From assembly GCA_003439945.1 (NCBI GenBank), contig QVRM01002192.1, forward strand, positions 2,697,001 to 2,761,000: a stretch of DNA of 64,000 bases. Reading direction: 5' to 3'. Position numbers and translations under genes: made by a program. How positions within the stretch are numbered: the first letter of the stretch is position 1; each line of letters starts with the position of its first letter. The notes beneath the pieces were generated by a model. That model was not told the origin of the DNA and did not search any database. It saw nothing but the letters and a program-made list of their open reading frames with translations. This document shows positions 11,676-25,402 of the stretch, one piece after another. The DNA is from Dermanyssus gallinae (taxonomy: Eukaryota; Arthropoda; Arachnida; Mesostigmata; Dermanyssidae).

Positions 11676-12149
11676 TTATAGGCAGGAACAACTCTCGACG
11701 ACCATCGAGGGCAAGACGCCGTGTAGAATATTTCTGTCGTCGTCGAAGTAGAGCATCGATATCGCGTTAAGCTTTCGCGGACCACAGCACGGCGTACGGG
11801 GCTTAGCGGTTGTTTGCGGCTGATTCGACGACGTGATCCCGCCGCCGCTGCCGCCGCCGCCACTGCCTCCGCGGCCGGCCGCAGCCGCCGCCGCAGCCGC
11901 CGTGTTTTGCGCCTGTTGCGTGACGACATGCTGATGAGGATTGAAGACGAAAGGACATTCGCCGCTGCAGTAGTTGGCTTCGTACTTCTTTGGCTCGATG
12001 ATCCAGTCCCAGCCGAAGTCCTGGAAGTTCACTGTGAAGGGATAGCGGCAGCAGCGGATCTGTTTTGTCGATTCGTCGCAGTCCATCGATGTCATGCGTC
12101 GGGTGCGAATCCTTCCGGCTTCGGTGACGAAGAGCTTCAGAAACGGTCT
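11676..12149 (-). CDS. myo: Myoglianin exon 4: furin site and mature ligand
   Basis: The exon starts after a TTTTTTCAG acceptor (12150-12152 on the plus strand reads ctg) and runs in phase 0 to a TAA at 11676-11678. It encodes residues 311-467. RIRTRR supplies the proprotein-convertase site. The ligand has nine cysteines (334, 343, 344, 371, 375, 431, 432, 464, 466), the pattern of the TGF-beta/activin/myostatin group with its extra N-terminal cysteine. Diagnostic blocks are [27 protein letters not shown] and [12 protein letters not shown]. Between CSGEC and the CC pair there is a run of eight alanines followed by a Gly/Ser stretch and a Gln/Thr/Pro segment (394-430). Vertebrate GDF8/11 has only a short linker there. 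The protein ends CSCL, where vertebrate members end in CS. The plus-strand ORF over this exon is a shadow. Confidence 0.95.
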   Translation of the reverse strand, partial: RPFLKLFVTEAGRIRTRRMTSMDCDESTKQIRCCRYPFTVNFQDFGWDWIIEPKKYEANYCSGECPFVFNPHQHVVTQQAQNTAAAAAAAAGRGGSGGGGSGGGITSSNQPQTTAKPRTPCCGPRKLNAISMLYFDDDRNILHGVLPSMVVESCSCL

Positions 12150-12277
12150 CTGAAAAAATGCCAGAATGATCAAACGTCGTAGCCGAGTAAGTTTCGGTGG
12201 ACCAGGAATATATATATATATATATACACATTCATAAACTGAGGGGTCATTATTTTACCATATACCTGAACACCTAG

Positions 12278-12316
<39 letters not shown>

Positions 12317-14206
12317 ACATATGAGAGTATATATGTTATCATTAAGTAAGGTAACTCTAATCCATATTCTCGAAGGAGTTGAAAATAAATTAGAAAGTTG
12401 AGTAAATATCTAAAGGAATACTTACGTGTCTGCTCTGAGTAGCCAACCGAACGTTAACCTCACGGCCTCGATTGTCGTAGATGCGCAGCTTCAGGCCGAG
12501 GTTGTCTTCGCCTTGTGAGGTAAACCATGAATCCAGCTCTTTCTTGACGTCGATCTGGATCCAGCGGCCATCGCGGCCGCACTGGTGTCCCCGAACATGC
12601 ACCGAACCACCCTGTAATTAAGACACCATACACAACATCATCGTTAGTTGACGGACTACTTTAACGCGTAGGAGGACTATTTTTCAGACGAAAAGGTCGA
12701 ATGCTTTGACGCGTCTTCGTAGGAGACAAATAATAATTTTACGCATCGCAAGATTTGGTCCCAACTTGGTCAATCGTTTAGGTGGGCATGACTAATTTGC
12801 CTGTTTTTTACTAGTTCGATATACCATGTATGTACAAACACTCGTCAACCCGTCTGCTTCATTTACCCTCCCTTGGCCCTCAGGCGGGCCTTATAACCAA
12901 TACACGACCGAAGATTATGAAGAAAAACGTACCTTTTTCGTGCGATATCCACTGTACCGGTCACGGACGACCTTTTCAATGACAGCGGTGAAGTCGCCAA
13001 GCTCGTGAATGATTGGACATGACAAATGGAAGCGAAATTCGGCGGAGTCAAGGTGCCGTGTCAGAAGTGTCGCTGAGATCTTGAATTGGAACAGGTTCTC
13101 CGGCATCACCCATGATGACACCTCAACGTACTTGGGAGTGATTTCTGCAACAACGGTCAGCATGAATAATCAACACACAATGATGAGGAGCGACATCGTC
13201 ACTGGCAATGAACACTGAGGCTTAGTCGAAGTTACAAGCCAGTTGTAAACGCCAGGAAAAGCATGCCAAAACTTTAAATAATTATGCAATATTCCTGAGT
13301 AACCTGCTTCCTCCGGGGTACCAACGTGCTCCGCATACTTACCTAAAGACCTATTCCCGCTCGCCCAAATTCTTGTCTGAATGAACGATAAGTGTCAATT
13401 TAGGGATCCAGACAACACCCCATATTTATTGCATAGATTCAATATATACAGGGTGTCCGCATTTGATTGCCTGAATCTCTGAGATATAGTCAAGCATCGC
13501 TACCGAATGCGCTTGTTATCTATACATATAGTACCGGGTATCATTCAGACAATGAATTTGATCCTGAATGCGCCGGTATGCACGTTTTTTCAAATTCTCA
13601 CAATCGTGCATTTTGTAAACGTAAGTGGAGACACCCACCCCTTAAACCACAACTCAGAAAAATCCATTAAAAAATCATCTCAGTCCTATACGAAACATTT
13701 CCGGCTCGCCTTTCCATTGGCAAAAATTGTCGTCTCACCGAGCTTGACCATACCCCAGAATTTCAAGGAATCAACTCCGGACACCCTGTATGTGGCTCGA
13801 ACCATCTGAATCGAGTAGCAAGCGGCGCAATTGGGCTCGTCAAAACAAATCTTCTAATTGCTTAAATTGGGGGGTTTGTTGGTTGTTAAACAAACCTGCT
13901 TAAAGGCAAGTCCAGATCATCAGCATCAGATTCCGAGAGGGCAATTCTTAGCGACCCTCCCAGGCAGGCAGGGTTTAACTCTCTGTATTGCGCGCAAGCC
14001 AATTCTCACACATCGGTGCTCTCTGACCTATGTGAGAAATTGATGTGCGTTGGTTCATACGGTTGACCGTATGTAACCAATAACGGTGGAGTCCATAGAA
14101 GTTTAATGAATAATTAGTCCAATGAAACTTCGCTGACGTCATTGCCTTCATGCTTAGTGAGTGTTATTTATCTTTTCTTGCTCCATATGTGTTTGCCGTT
14201 CCAATA

Positions 14207-14262
<56 letters not shown>

Positions 14263-16853
14263 TATATGATGATGATCATTTTCATTAGTCATTAAATCTT
14301 TAAATGTGTTGAATAAACGCTTTTACTGTTCTCAGTTAATGTCGTGTCAGCCGATGGCGCCCATAATAAAAACCACTTTCTTTCTACCAGCAGCCAATAA
14401 GGTTATCTGCCTCAGAAACGTTGTTTCGCGTCGGTCAACCGTAATATTTTCAGTACGTTTTGCGATATCTCTCAAAAATCGCACTCCCGACGCTTATGGG
14501 ACTCAGCGTCTCCGAAGCATAAAATGTTAGCTTTTTGTCATTTCAAGAGACTTTCGTCGCTTATCCGAAACTGTATGTTTTGCGATCCATCCACACTCGA
14601 CAGAGATGCACCGAAGGTATGATAGCTCTGCTGTGCCTGAGGCAGCTACGTACCACACTAGGCTTTTGCAGCGTGACCATAGAGGTATGGTAACCCGACC
14701 AGGTCGTAGCTCATTGCTTAGACCGTCTGAATCAACAAGTCCTTCATACGACATACATAAGACCAGCTCACAGACGGGAGAGCCCATTAGCCGACACTAT
14801 TCAGATGGAGCAGGACTTGAGTCATCTCGTACTAAAGAAATGCTGGGCCGCTAATAATAGGGCCCATTCTTTTACCGGTAGGAGGCCATCAGGCCTTGCC
14901 GATTGCTCACTCCTACAAGCCTCGATGAAATATTGGTTCACGTGTTCTTTGTGAGGGCCGGGGCCAAGTTGGCTTGTAATCTGCTAACATAGTTGTTTTC
15001 CTTAATTTTATGTTTGCATCTTCATTAACAAATGATTTTGCCAGAGAAGTGAATTGATTTAATGATACAGTATACGGGGTGGCCTGCAATGACAGGCATG
15101 TTTTTATCAGGTACATTGTGCACGGGTTCCATCACCTCGTATGATTCCTTAGAGAGTTTCATGAGGACTATAGTACTCCGTGTATTTGTCGGTTCTTCTT
15201 GCAGCAATGCGCTAAGTAGCACTCGGTTAATTGTCCGGCACTGCAACGAAGACCTTTGCACTTTAGATCTCTCGGTGGAACGGCAGGACAACAAATAATT
15301 ATGTTTAATAAGAACATGAATTATCTTGTACATACTCTATTTGTGTGAAATAAATATGATTGATTGAATGATACAGTATAGCAGGCTTGCTCTCTTTTTC
15401 ATAAGCTTTTCTGTAAGTTAATAATCAACACATTACCTAGAATAATCCTAATAGTCTCATCGTAAGCAGCAAGGCTGTCGGTATATTTTAAAGTTAGAGA
15501 TGCTCGCAACACGCAGTTAAATATTGGTTTTATTATTATTATTATTAGGTGTGTAAATCTTATTGTCTGTGTATAATGGCGACACCGTGCGGGCGGTGTG
15601 GCGGTTTCGGTCTTTTCCGCCACTACTACTACTACTCCTACTAGTGCGGCTGTTGTTGTTTCTGCTGCTGCTGCTGCTACGACTGATACTATGGCTGTAC
15701 GCAGTACTAAATGGGCCAGTCAGTGTCAGACTGTTTTGTCGGCGAGCGGCGGCGGCGGCGGCTGGATTGGCGGCACAGATGCACGCTATTACGCACGCAC
15801 AGCCACGCGGCGCGCACCTGGCTGGCGGCACCGACTGAGCTATGACTGAGACAACAAAGTGCTAGCGATAGAGAGGAGAGAGAGCGAGAGCGAGAGATGT
15901 GAGCGATAATCGGACAAATAGTCGGACAAGCAAACGAAAAAGAGAATGCGAATAAATGAACGGAAAATGGGAGAGAGAAAGAGGGAGAGATAAGATGGAA
16001 AGGGAACTGAGAGATAATGAGTATACAGATAAACAAACACAATTAACAGTGCAAAACCAGCAGAGGACGGCGACACTCGGGATAAACACGGCGGCTGATG
16101 GCAGACACATGAAGAGGTAGAGAAAGTGAGAGACAAGGTTACGACTCAGCAGTTAGCAGCCGTTGTTGTTGTTGTTGTTGTTGTTGTTGGTGTTTGTTAT
16201 CGATATCGTCGCAGCAGTTGTAGCCCAATGTTGGAACCTGCTTAACAACCGTTTTATGCAATGCGGTAGTATCTACCGTAGAGAGAAAGAGAGTTGACAG
16301 AACGAAGGTTGGAGCACCAAACCCCTCAGTTTGGCGCGAGCCATTGGGGCGTCGGTCGGTCGCGCTACGTCGAACGCTCGCGCCGCGTGCTCGTCTAGCC
16401 GACAGCGACGACGCCGACATTATCCCCTTAGAGGGAGAGATAGAGTGCTGCTGATAACAATGCAGGCTGTGGATAGGTCGGTATATATAATATGTCCGTT
16501 CATTACCAAGTGGTAGTCAGTCTGGCATAGACATTCACAGACGCACGTCACTGTCGGTATTTGTCGTACGTGGTGGTAGTTAACACGCCCCGCGTACACG
16601 AACAAATAGCACTAACAGCAAAAATAATTTACAAACATATATATATATATCACTATCCAAGGAAAGATACTGTCCATAAGAAGATGGCCATGTTTTTTAC
16701 TGTTGCGGTTATGATTGCACTCTGAATAAATGTTTCTAACGCTTTTGTTGTTGTTGCTGATGACATTGTACAATTGTCGTTACTCAATGGCAAGTACCAT
16801 TTTTATTCAAGAATCCAGGAAACGCCCAATGACGTTTTGGGACATACAATTAA

Positions 16854-16898
<45 letters not shown>

Positions 16899-19748
16899 TC
16901 AGCAAAAGTTGGTCTTAAGCTTTACGCCCAAACAAGCTCATAGAAAACGTAACCGATTACAGCTGATAACTGATTGCACTGAATTGTTCCATTAGATAGA
17001 ACCCTCTAGAGATGAGCCTGTTGATTCTTATCGCTATTAATATCAATATTATATCAATTGAACTGGAACTTGCGCCATGGTGATAACGATAACGGTTACC
17101 AAAACAACTTGAACATATACACTATATAAAAGTACAAATACACGCCCTGATGACACCCGTTGCAGCGGTCATGAAACTACAGCGACATCGGCCTGACACT
17201 CAAGTGTCCGAAATATGTGTATGTGATTTTATGGGAACTTTCCGTCATGGGCTGAATCAAGCAGATGCTATTCGGGCTTGGGGAGAAGCCCAGACCGACA
17301 AGAGTTAATAAGTGAGTTCCATTACCTTCGCTTAAGATAAAACAGGTTACGCTAATCGTAAAGGCGCTAAAATCTCATGCTAGTATTCAATATTTCACTT
17401 AACAAATGATATGCTTGCGAAGCAATTATGAAATGCATATAACTCTTTTTATGTCAACTACATCTTATTTAGCAGATAAGTTGTAATCAATTATTCGAAT
17501 TGTGCGCTCCGAAGAAAGTACAATTCAAATTTATTCATATTTAGCAGGTAGCCATGAAATACAATACGATGTTTAAGGCATCAGGGCTGCTACGTGAGTG
17601 CATCGACCAGACAGTTAACCCATCTATTTATTTGGATCGAAGGGATTAAAATAATAGCCACCAAACTGTGTTATGTTCTATCTACTGCACAAGTTGTATA
17701 TGTCAAGACATATTGGATATCGCATATAGAAACATGCATGATTTGATGTTTTGCTATATAACGTGTCAAAAACGAACGCAACAGCAGCAGCAATGAAAGC
17801 GTGTCGATCATTTGGAGTGTCATTGTAGCATGCATACAGCTAAAGAGATAGGTACAGGGAGAGAAACGTTTCGGAAAGCTTTTTTTTTGTCTGCCTGCTA
17901 CGAGCAGTAGGCAGCTAGCTAGTTAAACGATCAAGCATGAAGCCGAAGTATCATCTCCAGATTGTCAAGGTGGCGTCCGCGTTTGCTCATAATAAAGATG
18001 AATGGCTTTATGAGAATCAACGGCGAGACTGTTGTATGACGGAAGCCAATAGTGACCAGTTTGTGTACGATTGTATGCCTTGTTTATTGTTGTTATTGTT
18101 GTTGTTACTCTTGTTATTATTGCAATATTTGTTAGTATGAATATATGCATACATGCATGCATAGTGTACGTATGATCACTGTGTCAGAGCAAGCCTGGCC
18201 AGTCGGCGGCAGTACTAGTGCAGTACATCGGCGTGAAGGCCTCCTTCTCACACAGATAATGGAGAAAATCATGAGAGAAAATAAGACGAATCAAAAGAAA
18301 GTGAAGTACTGCGGTATTGTAGTCTTGTCGCCATATGAGAGTGACGAACGAACGGATAGGGCAGTCGATACTACTGTTGTACCCGCAGTATAGGCATGTG
18401 GGATAGAACATGCATTTCACGTGGACTCATAGTACTGGAGGAGAAGGAGGAGAGGGGTTGATGTGGGGAGGGAGAGCGAGACAGAATTAGACGGAGGGAG
18501 CGCGCGCGCGCGAGAAAGAGAGGGAGAGAGAGAGAGCAATACAAAATGACATTGTGCTTGTTGTTAACTAATTGATTCAGTAACCTTTGAAGGGAGGCCT
18601 CATATACTTCTGTTTACATCTAGCTTGCTTATACGCATATTAACGTACGCAAATAGAAACATGCATATCTACACTTACAGACGACACCTTCCTTTGGGCG
18701 ACCTAGCAAAGACTAATACGCCTATTAGAAATTTTAGAACAGTTACGATAAGCAGATCCACAGATCTCGTACATACTGTATTCCAGACGGCTTTGTTGTT
18801 GTTGCTGTTGTTGTTGCTACTGCTGTCGTTGTCTTTTTGTTGTTACCACAAGTGGTGAACCACAAATTACGGTTGCTTGACGACTTGAGAATAATATCTA
18901 AGTTGCCTTCTTTGACGACCTATCTCTCTCAACGTTTAGAATAGTTCTTTTTTCGTTCGTTACCCAGAGTTGTGGTGATCGTTGCCGATACCGGACTTCT
19001 CGTCAATACCTAGACGATATATCATACGTGATAGACTCTTCTCTCACGCATACTATTTTAACCGCTCATCTTGTTCCAATTGCCAAGGCAAGCGAGAACG
19101 ACCTAAAGACTTCGAACGCTTTTAGATATCGCACAGATTGTAACATACGTTTGGCTAGAAATTCGCGGAAACACAACTAATGGAGCGGACGGCAAAGGCC
19201 GTCGAAATTCGTCTAGCTGCGCAGAGGTGGTGATCACTGGCCGTCCTCGCTTGGCTTTGTTTCAACCAAGCCACTCAGTCAGTCCGTCTACACGACACCT
19301 AAGCGTTTTCCCCTACGAAGCGTCGTCATTATTTAAGATCTATTGCTAGCCATCACAGGATGGCAGATTTGTTCGTAGTGAGAAAACGGGCAAAGAACGT
19401 CTTTACTAGTATGGACGTCTCTAGGATATGTGTTGTTTCTTGTAAATAAATGAAAATAATAAATATGTATATAGTATATATGTATTGTAATTAAATAGTA
19501 TACCATCTCTCTTTGGCGTTGTTGCACTGCGTCAGCGAAAAGTACATTGATAATGAGGCTTTTTACAATTCTGTATTTTCTATTCTTAAATCACAAGCTC
19601 CGCTAGCAACGTTGTTGCCAATAAATGATCCACATATAGTATACTTAACCATTCTGCTGTTACAGAGTTGCGTTTTTCTTGATCATATTGAAGATTCAAA
19701 TTTTTGCACAGTAGACGCGTAATGTTATTAATGCCGATGGTGCTTTCA

Positions 19749-19838
<90 letters not shown>

Positions 19839-22800
19839 CACTTTACATGTATGGAGCCCCGATCTCCGTCACGACGGCTGAGCAACTTTACACCAACACA
19901 GATGCGCTATAGAGCAAGGGCGGCGTGCACCAATGCTAACAACGGCCGCTGTTGAGATACGATATCTGGCCGACTAAACCAATATTCCCTGCGAGGTACG
20001 AGATGTCAAACGTCAAGAGGGAGCGCCATTAGCGACGACTGATTTTACGAGCTCTCTCTGTCTTCATCGTCGTCGTCGTCGTCGTTGTGATGGTCGCCCC
20101 AGCGGTCACTTGAATTGTTTTTGCTACTAGCTGTCAGCGTGTAGCTTACGCGGACACACGATCGTTCGGTGTTCGGTGATGAACGGACAAACACATTGGC
20201 TACGGTGTTTGGCAATTTATTTCTATGTTTTGTCTCTCTGCTTCTATGTGCACGCCTCGTGCTTGACGAGCCTTGTCAAAACAGCGAACCGATTAAAGCG
20301 TGCGACGACGCCGACGAAGAGATCGTATCGAGAGAGCGTACATAGCCGTTATATATGATGATGCTGTCGATGACGACAACGATAGTCATGGCGCTGAATG
20401 TATTCATAATCAGCAGAAAAATAATACGCTCCTTTTGGTGGCATACAAAAAGAGACAGTAAATTGTACGTCTCTTCTCACTTGATTTATGTTAGCTGTCA
20501 CGTAAATCAGTGAAGCTAAATATGCTACTCTCAAAAAAAAAAAAAAAATATATATATACCTGTTAAAATAAAAACCTCAGCAGGTTGGGAGGCATAAGAA
20601 TAATCCATTGTTTCATTATGGTTATGCTGTACTATGCCGTTTACGGTCAATGTTCAGGTGTCGACATTGTGCGCCGGAAGTAATATGCACATAGAGTGCG
20701 CCTAAGAGCTTAGGAGCCAACCACGCCACCCCTGTGTATGTCAACAGCTAAAGATATTTTTGTGATTTGTCTTGGGACATTGACGTAATTTAACAATTTG
20801 AAATAGGGATGCAGGCGGGCAACCATTTGAGACCATGTTTAGTCTCGGCACTTCCAAGCTACTTCTACATACACAAAACACACCTTATATCTTATTAACG
20901 CTTGGTACGCCGTAATAGTAACTTATCTAAATTGGGAAACAGTTTTTCCTAATTGAAGACACTGTAAGCGTCAATATCTCGAAGAACGTAATGCGTACAA
21001 TGCAACCAACAAGGACGTCCAAGTAAAATCTTACACATTAACTCCAAACGTGGCCTATTAGTTAGATACGCTGCTGATCCCGCCCTCGCTTAGTGTGCCG
21101 TTTCTTTGAATTTCGTTGAGTACCTCATATATATTGGGGCGTGGAGAGCGTAGAGCATTATATTAGGAAATGCAAAGAAACGATCGTACGAAAAAACTGC
21201 ACATGAAAAAATCGAGTTGTGTTCTTAGCTTGCAAAAATCTTACGGAGCCTTGAGCCGCCAGACTTAGCCAGGCATTTCTAACATTGTTTAAATATGTTT
21301 CTCCCCTTGTCGACCTGTTTGTGTCTAAATACATATACGCATCTCTACATACATACGTCCGTACTAAGTGCCCTCAATGTTCTTCTCTCTGTCTATGGTT
21401 GTTCGTAACGGCACGCCGACAGATTGATACAGATATATGCATATATTGCAGCTGGTGTGACGAGCCGCAGTTTTACAGTTGTTGAGGCGGAAGCGGCAAT
21501 TTACACGGTACGACACAATACATAAAAAGAGGCATTGCATATGCACTGCCGTATGTGTAAAATTGCCGTTCCTACCCTCATCATCATGAGTTGTCTTGTG
21601 TTTGGTCCGAGGGTAGGCGCTGTCTATAGCCTATTCTCCGACAGTAATCGTCTCATCAACCAATCAGTCAATTCAGCAGCGCGAGCAGCGACAACCACAA
21701 GGACGACGCCGACAAGAGCAACTTTGTCATCCCCTCTGGGGCACTCGAAGTTGTGTGGAACTAGCGATGGAGGTGGACTTGATCATTGATCGGCGGCAGA
21801 AGACGCGGCCTGTACCGCGCCGAAATTGATAATAACACCGTCGACAACTTTGGCTGGTGCTGCTGTTGCTGCCGGGTAGATAAACCATACGTCGACACTG
21901 CAGTGTGCCATGGCCACGGCCTGTCCCCCCTCAGTCCGAGTCTGGATTGTTGAGTTCTGTTTCTGTACTAAGCTCTCCCTCTCTCCTCCCCGCGGTATTC
22001 GCCCCTCTCACGTTCCGCGCGCTTTCGCATTCTACCGAGCGAGCAACGGACTGTTTGTTCTCTATGCGCTTGCTTTCGATGATCGTCGACCGAGAGTCCG
22101 TCATCGACCATCCGTCGAAGTGTTTGCAGTGAAGCGGTTAGAGCCGCCAAAACATGCCAGCAGCTATCACTCACTACAAACACACGCAGTTGATTACTAC
22201 CACCATTTCGATCATTGCCATTGCCGCTGACAAGCCCACGACCGCAAACGTCATCAACAGCAACAACAACAACAACAACAACAACACGGTTGTCGATGTT
22301 GACTACGCCGCCGGTGACAACATAGGTGTCGCGGCATGCCAGGTGAGGAGTTTTAATAACAGTGGACATAAGAGATGGGGGGGGGGGAGATCGGGGGTGC
22401 TAGAAGGCAGCGGAGGATCTAATAGGCCTCGCTCCCTTTCTCGTCAAGTTTTGACAGATACAGCGTGGCCTGTCACACTAGACCTCATCCAGTTGCTAGA
22501 ACGACGAACTCGGCGGACAGTGAAATGAATGGATGAAACAATCGATGGACGCAGGGAGAGACGCTACGGCTAACTAACGATAGCCATAGACATTGACTAG
22601 TCGCACAGTGGTAATTAACCATCAATCCATAAATTAGAAACACAAATATTTTTAAGCAAGCTATAATTTTCTAGACTACCGTCCAACTCCTGTGGTTTAG
22701 AATAGGTGACGTGCATTTTCAATGCGCCAAGGGCCAGATATGTTAGGACATCTGATTGTTCTGGTTGCTCTAAAAGACCTTCTGATGCTTGACCGCTGAT

Positions 22801-25369
22801 TCTCAGCGGCAAACGCATTACAACCGTCATCATTTCTACCCCTCTTGCTGGGAGCAGGCAATATATATATACATACATATGTATATATATGTATATTATA
22901 TACATACATACATATGTATACCGTCAGTGCTAACTACCAAACGCCGGGTGATGACAGCGGCGATAACGTTTAAAAAGAGTGCAGACATAATCAGGTAAAA
23001 CAGAGAAGAGTTGAAAATAGGGTAGATTAACAGAGGTAGGAAAGCAATGGCTTGCAAGAAAAAGAATGCGGATGACGCAATGGGGAGCATGAAAGAGAAA
23101 AGAAAATGCAAACGAACATTTCTTGATCTTAATAATGAGTTAAATGGGCAATCTTGCGCATACGCACCCCCGCCGTGTCGTTGTTGAGGATATATACATA
23201 CTTGTGTGAGTGTGAGTAATATCGTTGTGTGGGAAAGCAGAATGCGTATAAGACTTGAGCGCTTCCACGATTTGCTACTGCGGTTACCACCACGAAATAA
23301 CAGTCAGCGGGGTGACTAACACATTATGTCGACAAGTACAACGACGACGATTGTACACAATGCTTACAGTGTAGCAAATACCCTATTAGTTAGCAGCCTG
23401 AAGCCACATCTAATCTTTATCAGGGGGTGTCTCCACAGTAGACATCAAACAACACTACATATAAATACATATGTACATAGATCGCACAACACACTTTCTC
23501 CTGGACGTGAAACTGACTGGCACTGACACCGCAAATAGATCGCTTAGTAAGACTAGACCGAAAGTCGAAATACAAAAAGTTGCGCGGAGGTGCAACGTCC
23601 ATACAGCGCCGGCCGGCCGGCCGGCCGGTCACGCCGTTTCGGAACGGGACAGCACCAAACGCCGAACTCAAATTGATAAACGTGCTCCTCATCGGATCGG
23701 GTCTGACAAGGAGCAAGCACCTGCCACCACGCCGGAAATCGAATAAAGCCGGAAGACGCCTTTTGAAAGACCAAGGGCGTTGAACGTCTGCCAATTATCT
23801 AACCATGCCGACAAATGTACACGCCATGTAGCACAACGAAGACCACGATGGCTCGCTGGCTGGCCATACTGATCTTAATCATGATAATGAAAGTTCGGCC
23901 GATGAAGATGGGTATCGTAGAGGAGTTAATGACGATTATGCTGCTACTGAGGATGCTGACGATGGTGGTGCCGATTATTATGGTGACAGTGTGTTTTCAT
24001 TTGAGACTCGCCCGAGGCAGCAGTTCATTACAGTGGTGCGTTACTATCTACGAGTATATCCACGTGCGCAGCCCGCCGCAGCCGCCGCTGCCGCCGCAGC
24101 CGCCGCTGCCGCCGCCGGCAACAACACGAGTTGTTGCCACAACACGAGTCAACGACAGCCAGGGTCGCTTTTGCCGTTACGACGACTTCATCTACAGCTA
24201 GACGGCTTCATCACGGTGACTTTATCTACTGCGGCTTACTACTGCTATGAGCTATGCAGCTGCTATAACAGAAGAAGAAGAAGAAGAACTGCTCTACTCA
24301 TTCGTACGGCTCTAGCGATCCAACTACTTCTACTACTACTACTACTACTACTACTACGTAGAGACATTATGAATTGTCACGTTTGCGGCTGCCGTCTCTA
24401 CTGGTATCTCTGTCAACGGAACAAACTTCGGTTCGGACGTAGGCGTACTTAAGAACGCGGACATGTGTCTGCATGCATATAGATTATGTGCTGTGTATAT
24501 TGAGACTTTAAACGCGCTGGTCGTGTGTCTGATAAATAATGATGATGCTGTTACTCTGTTGCTGTTGTTAATAGTATGTTCGTCTGCGTTGTGTGTTTGC
24601 GTATCATCGTCGTAGTTTTCGTCATTTTCACTGTCGTTGCCGTTTACTTCTATGCATTCGAAATGTTAAGCAAGCACAATAGCGCGAAAGCAGACAATAA
24701 TGAAAGCGAGCTAGTTGAAGAACGAAAGAGAGAGAAATACAGGGAGAAAAAGAGAGAGCCAGCTCACCAACGAAAAATAGACGAGAACGACTTTGAAAAA
24801 AAAAGAAGGCAAACCGAAGGAGAATAGAGGAATATTGTATTCCTTCAGTCCTTTATTACGACGACCATGATGGTGACGAAACGCAATGGTGCTGATTATT
24901 ATTATGAAGACGGAGGTAAGGACAACTGACAGGGTTCATCGAACAAGAGACATTCAGTTTGAATAGCTCGGACAGAACACACACGCAGCAATAACAAAAC
25001 AACAATATCAACAGCATCAACAATAATAACAACAAGATACCTGTAATGACCATCATGCCAACTGAACGCGCGCCAAAGCGTCACTACAAAAGGTACAAAG
25101 AAACAGCAACGCACAGAGAAATCGACGCTAGGTAGCTGGCTAGCAGGGCTAGAAAAAATGGTGTAAAGTCAAAGAATACTGGACTGTAATAGCCCGTATT
25201 CCTGTGTTCTGCTCACCGATCTGCCTTCTCTGTGGCTATGTTTCGGCAAAATGCCAGGCCAAACAGGCGTTCCTCTGCGTACTTCAGTCGAGGTATTTCG
25301 TCGAGAAGTTTGGTTGACGCCTTCTCGACAATTCTACACGAATGTCACGACGACGAATATACATATATG

Positions 25370-25402
<33 letters not shown>

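Noticed and set aside
11814..12182. Plus-strand 122-codon ORF over exon 4
   Set aside because: It is the antisense shadow of the myoglianin ligand exon, whose frame, splice sites and cysteine pattern are conserved.
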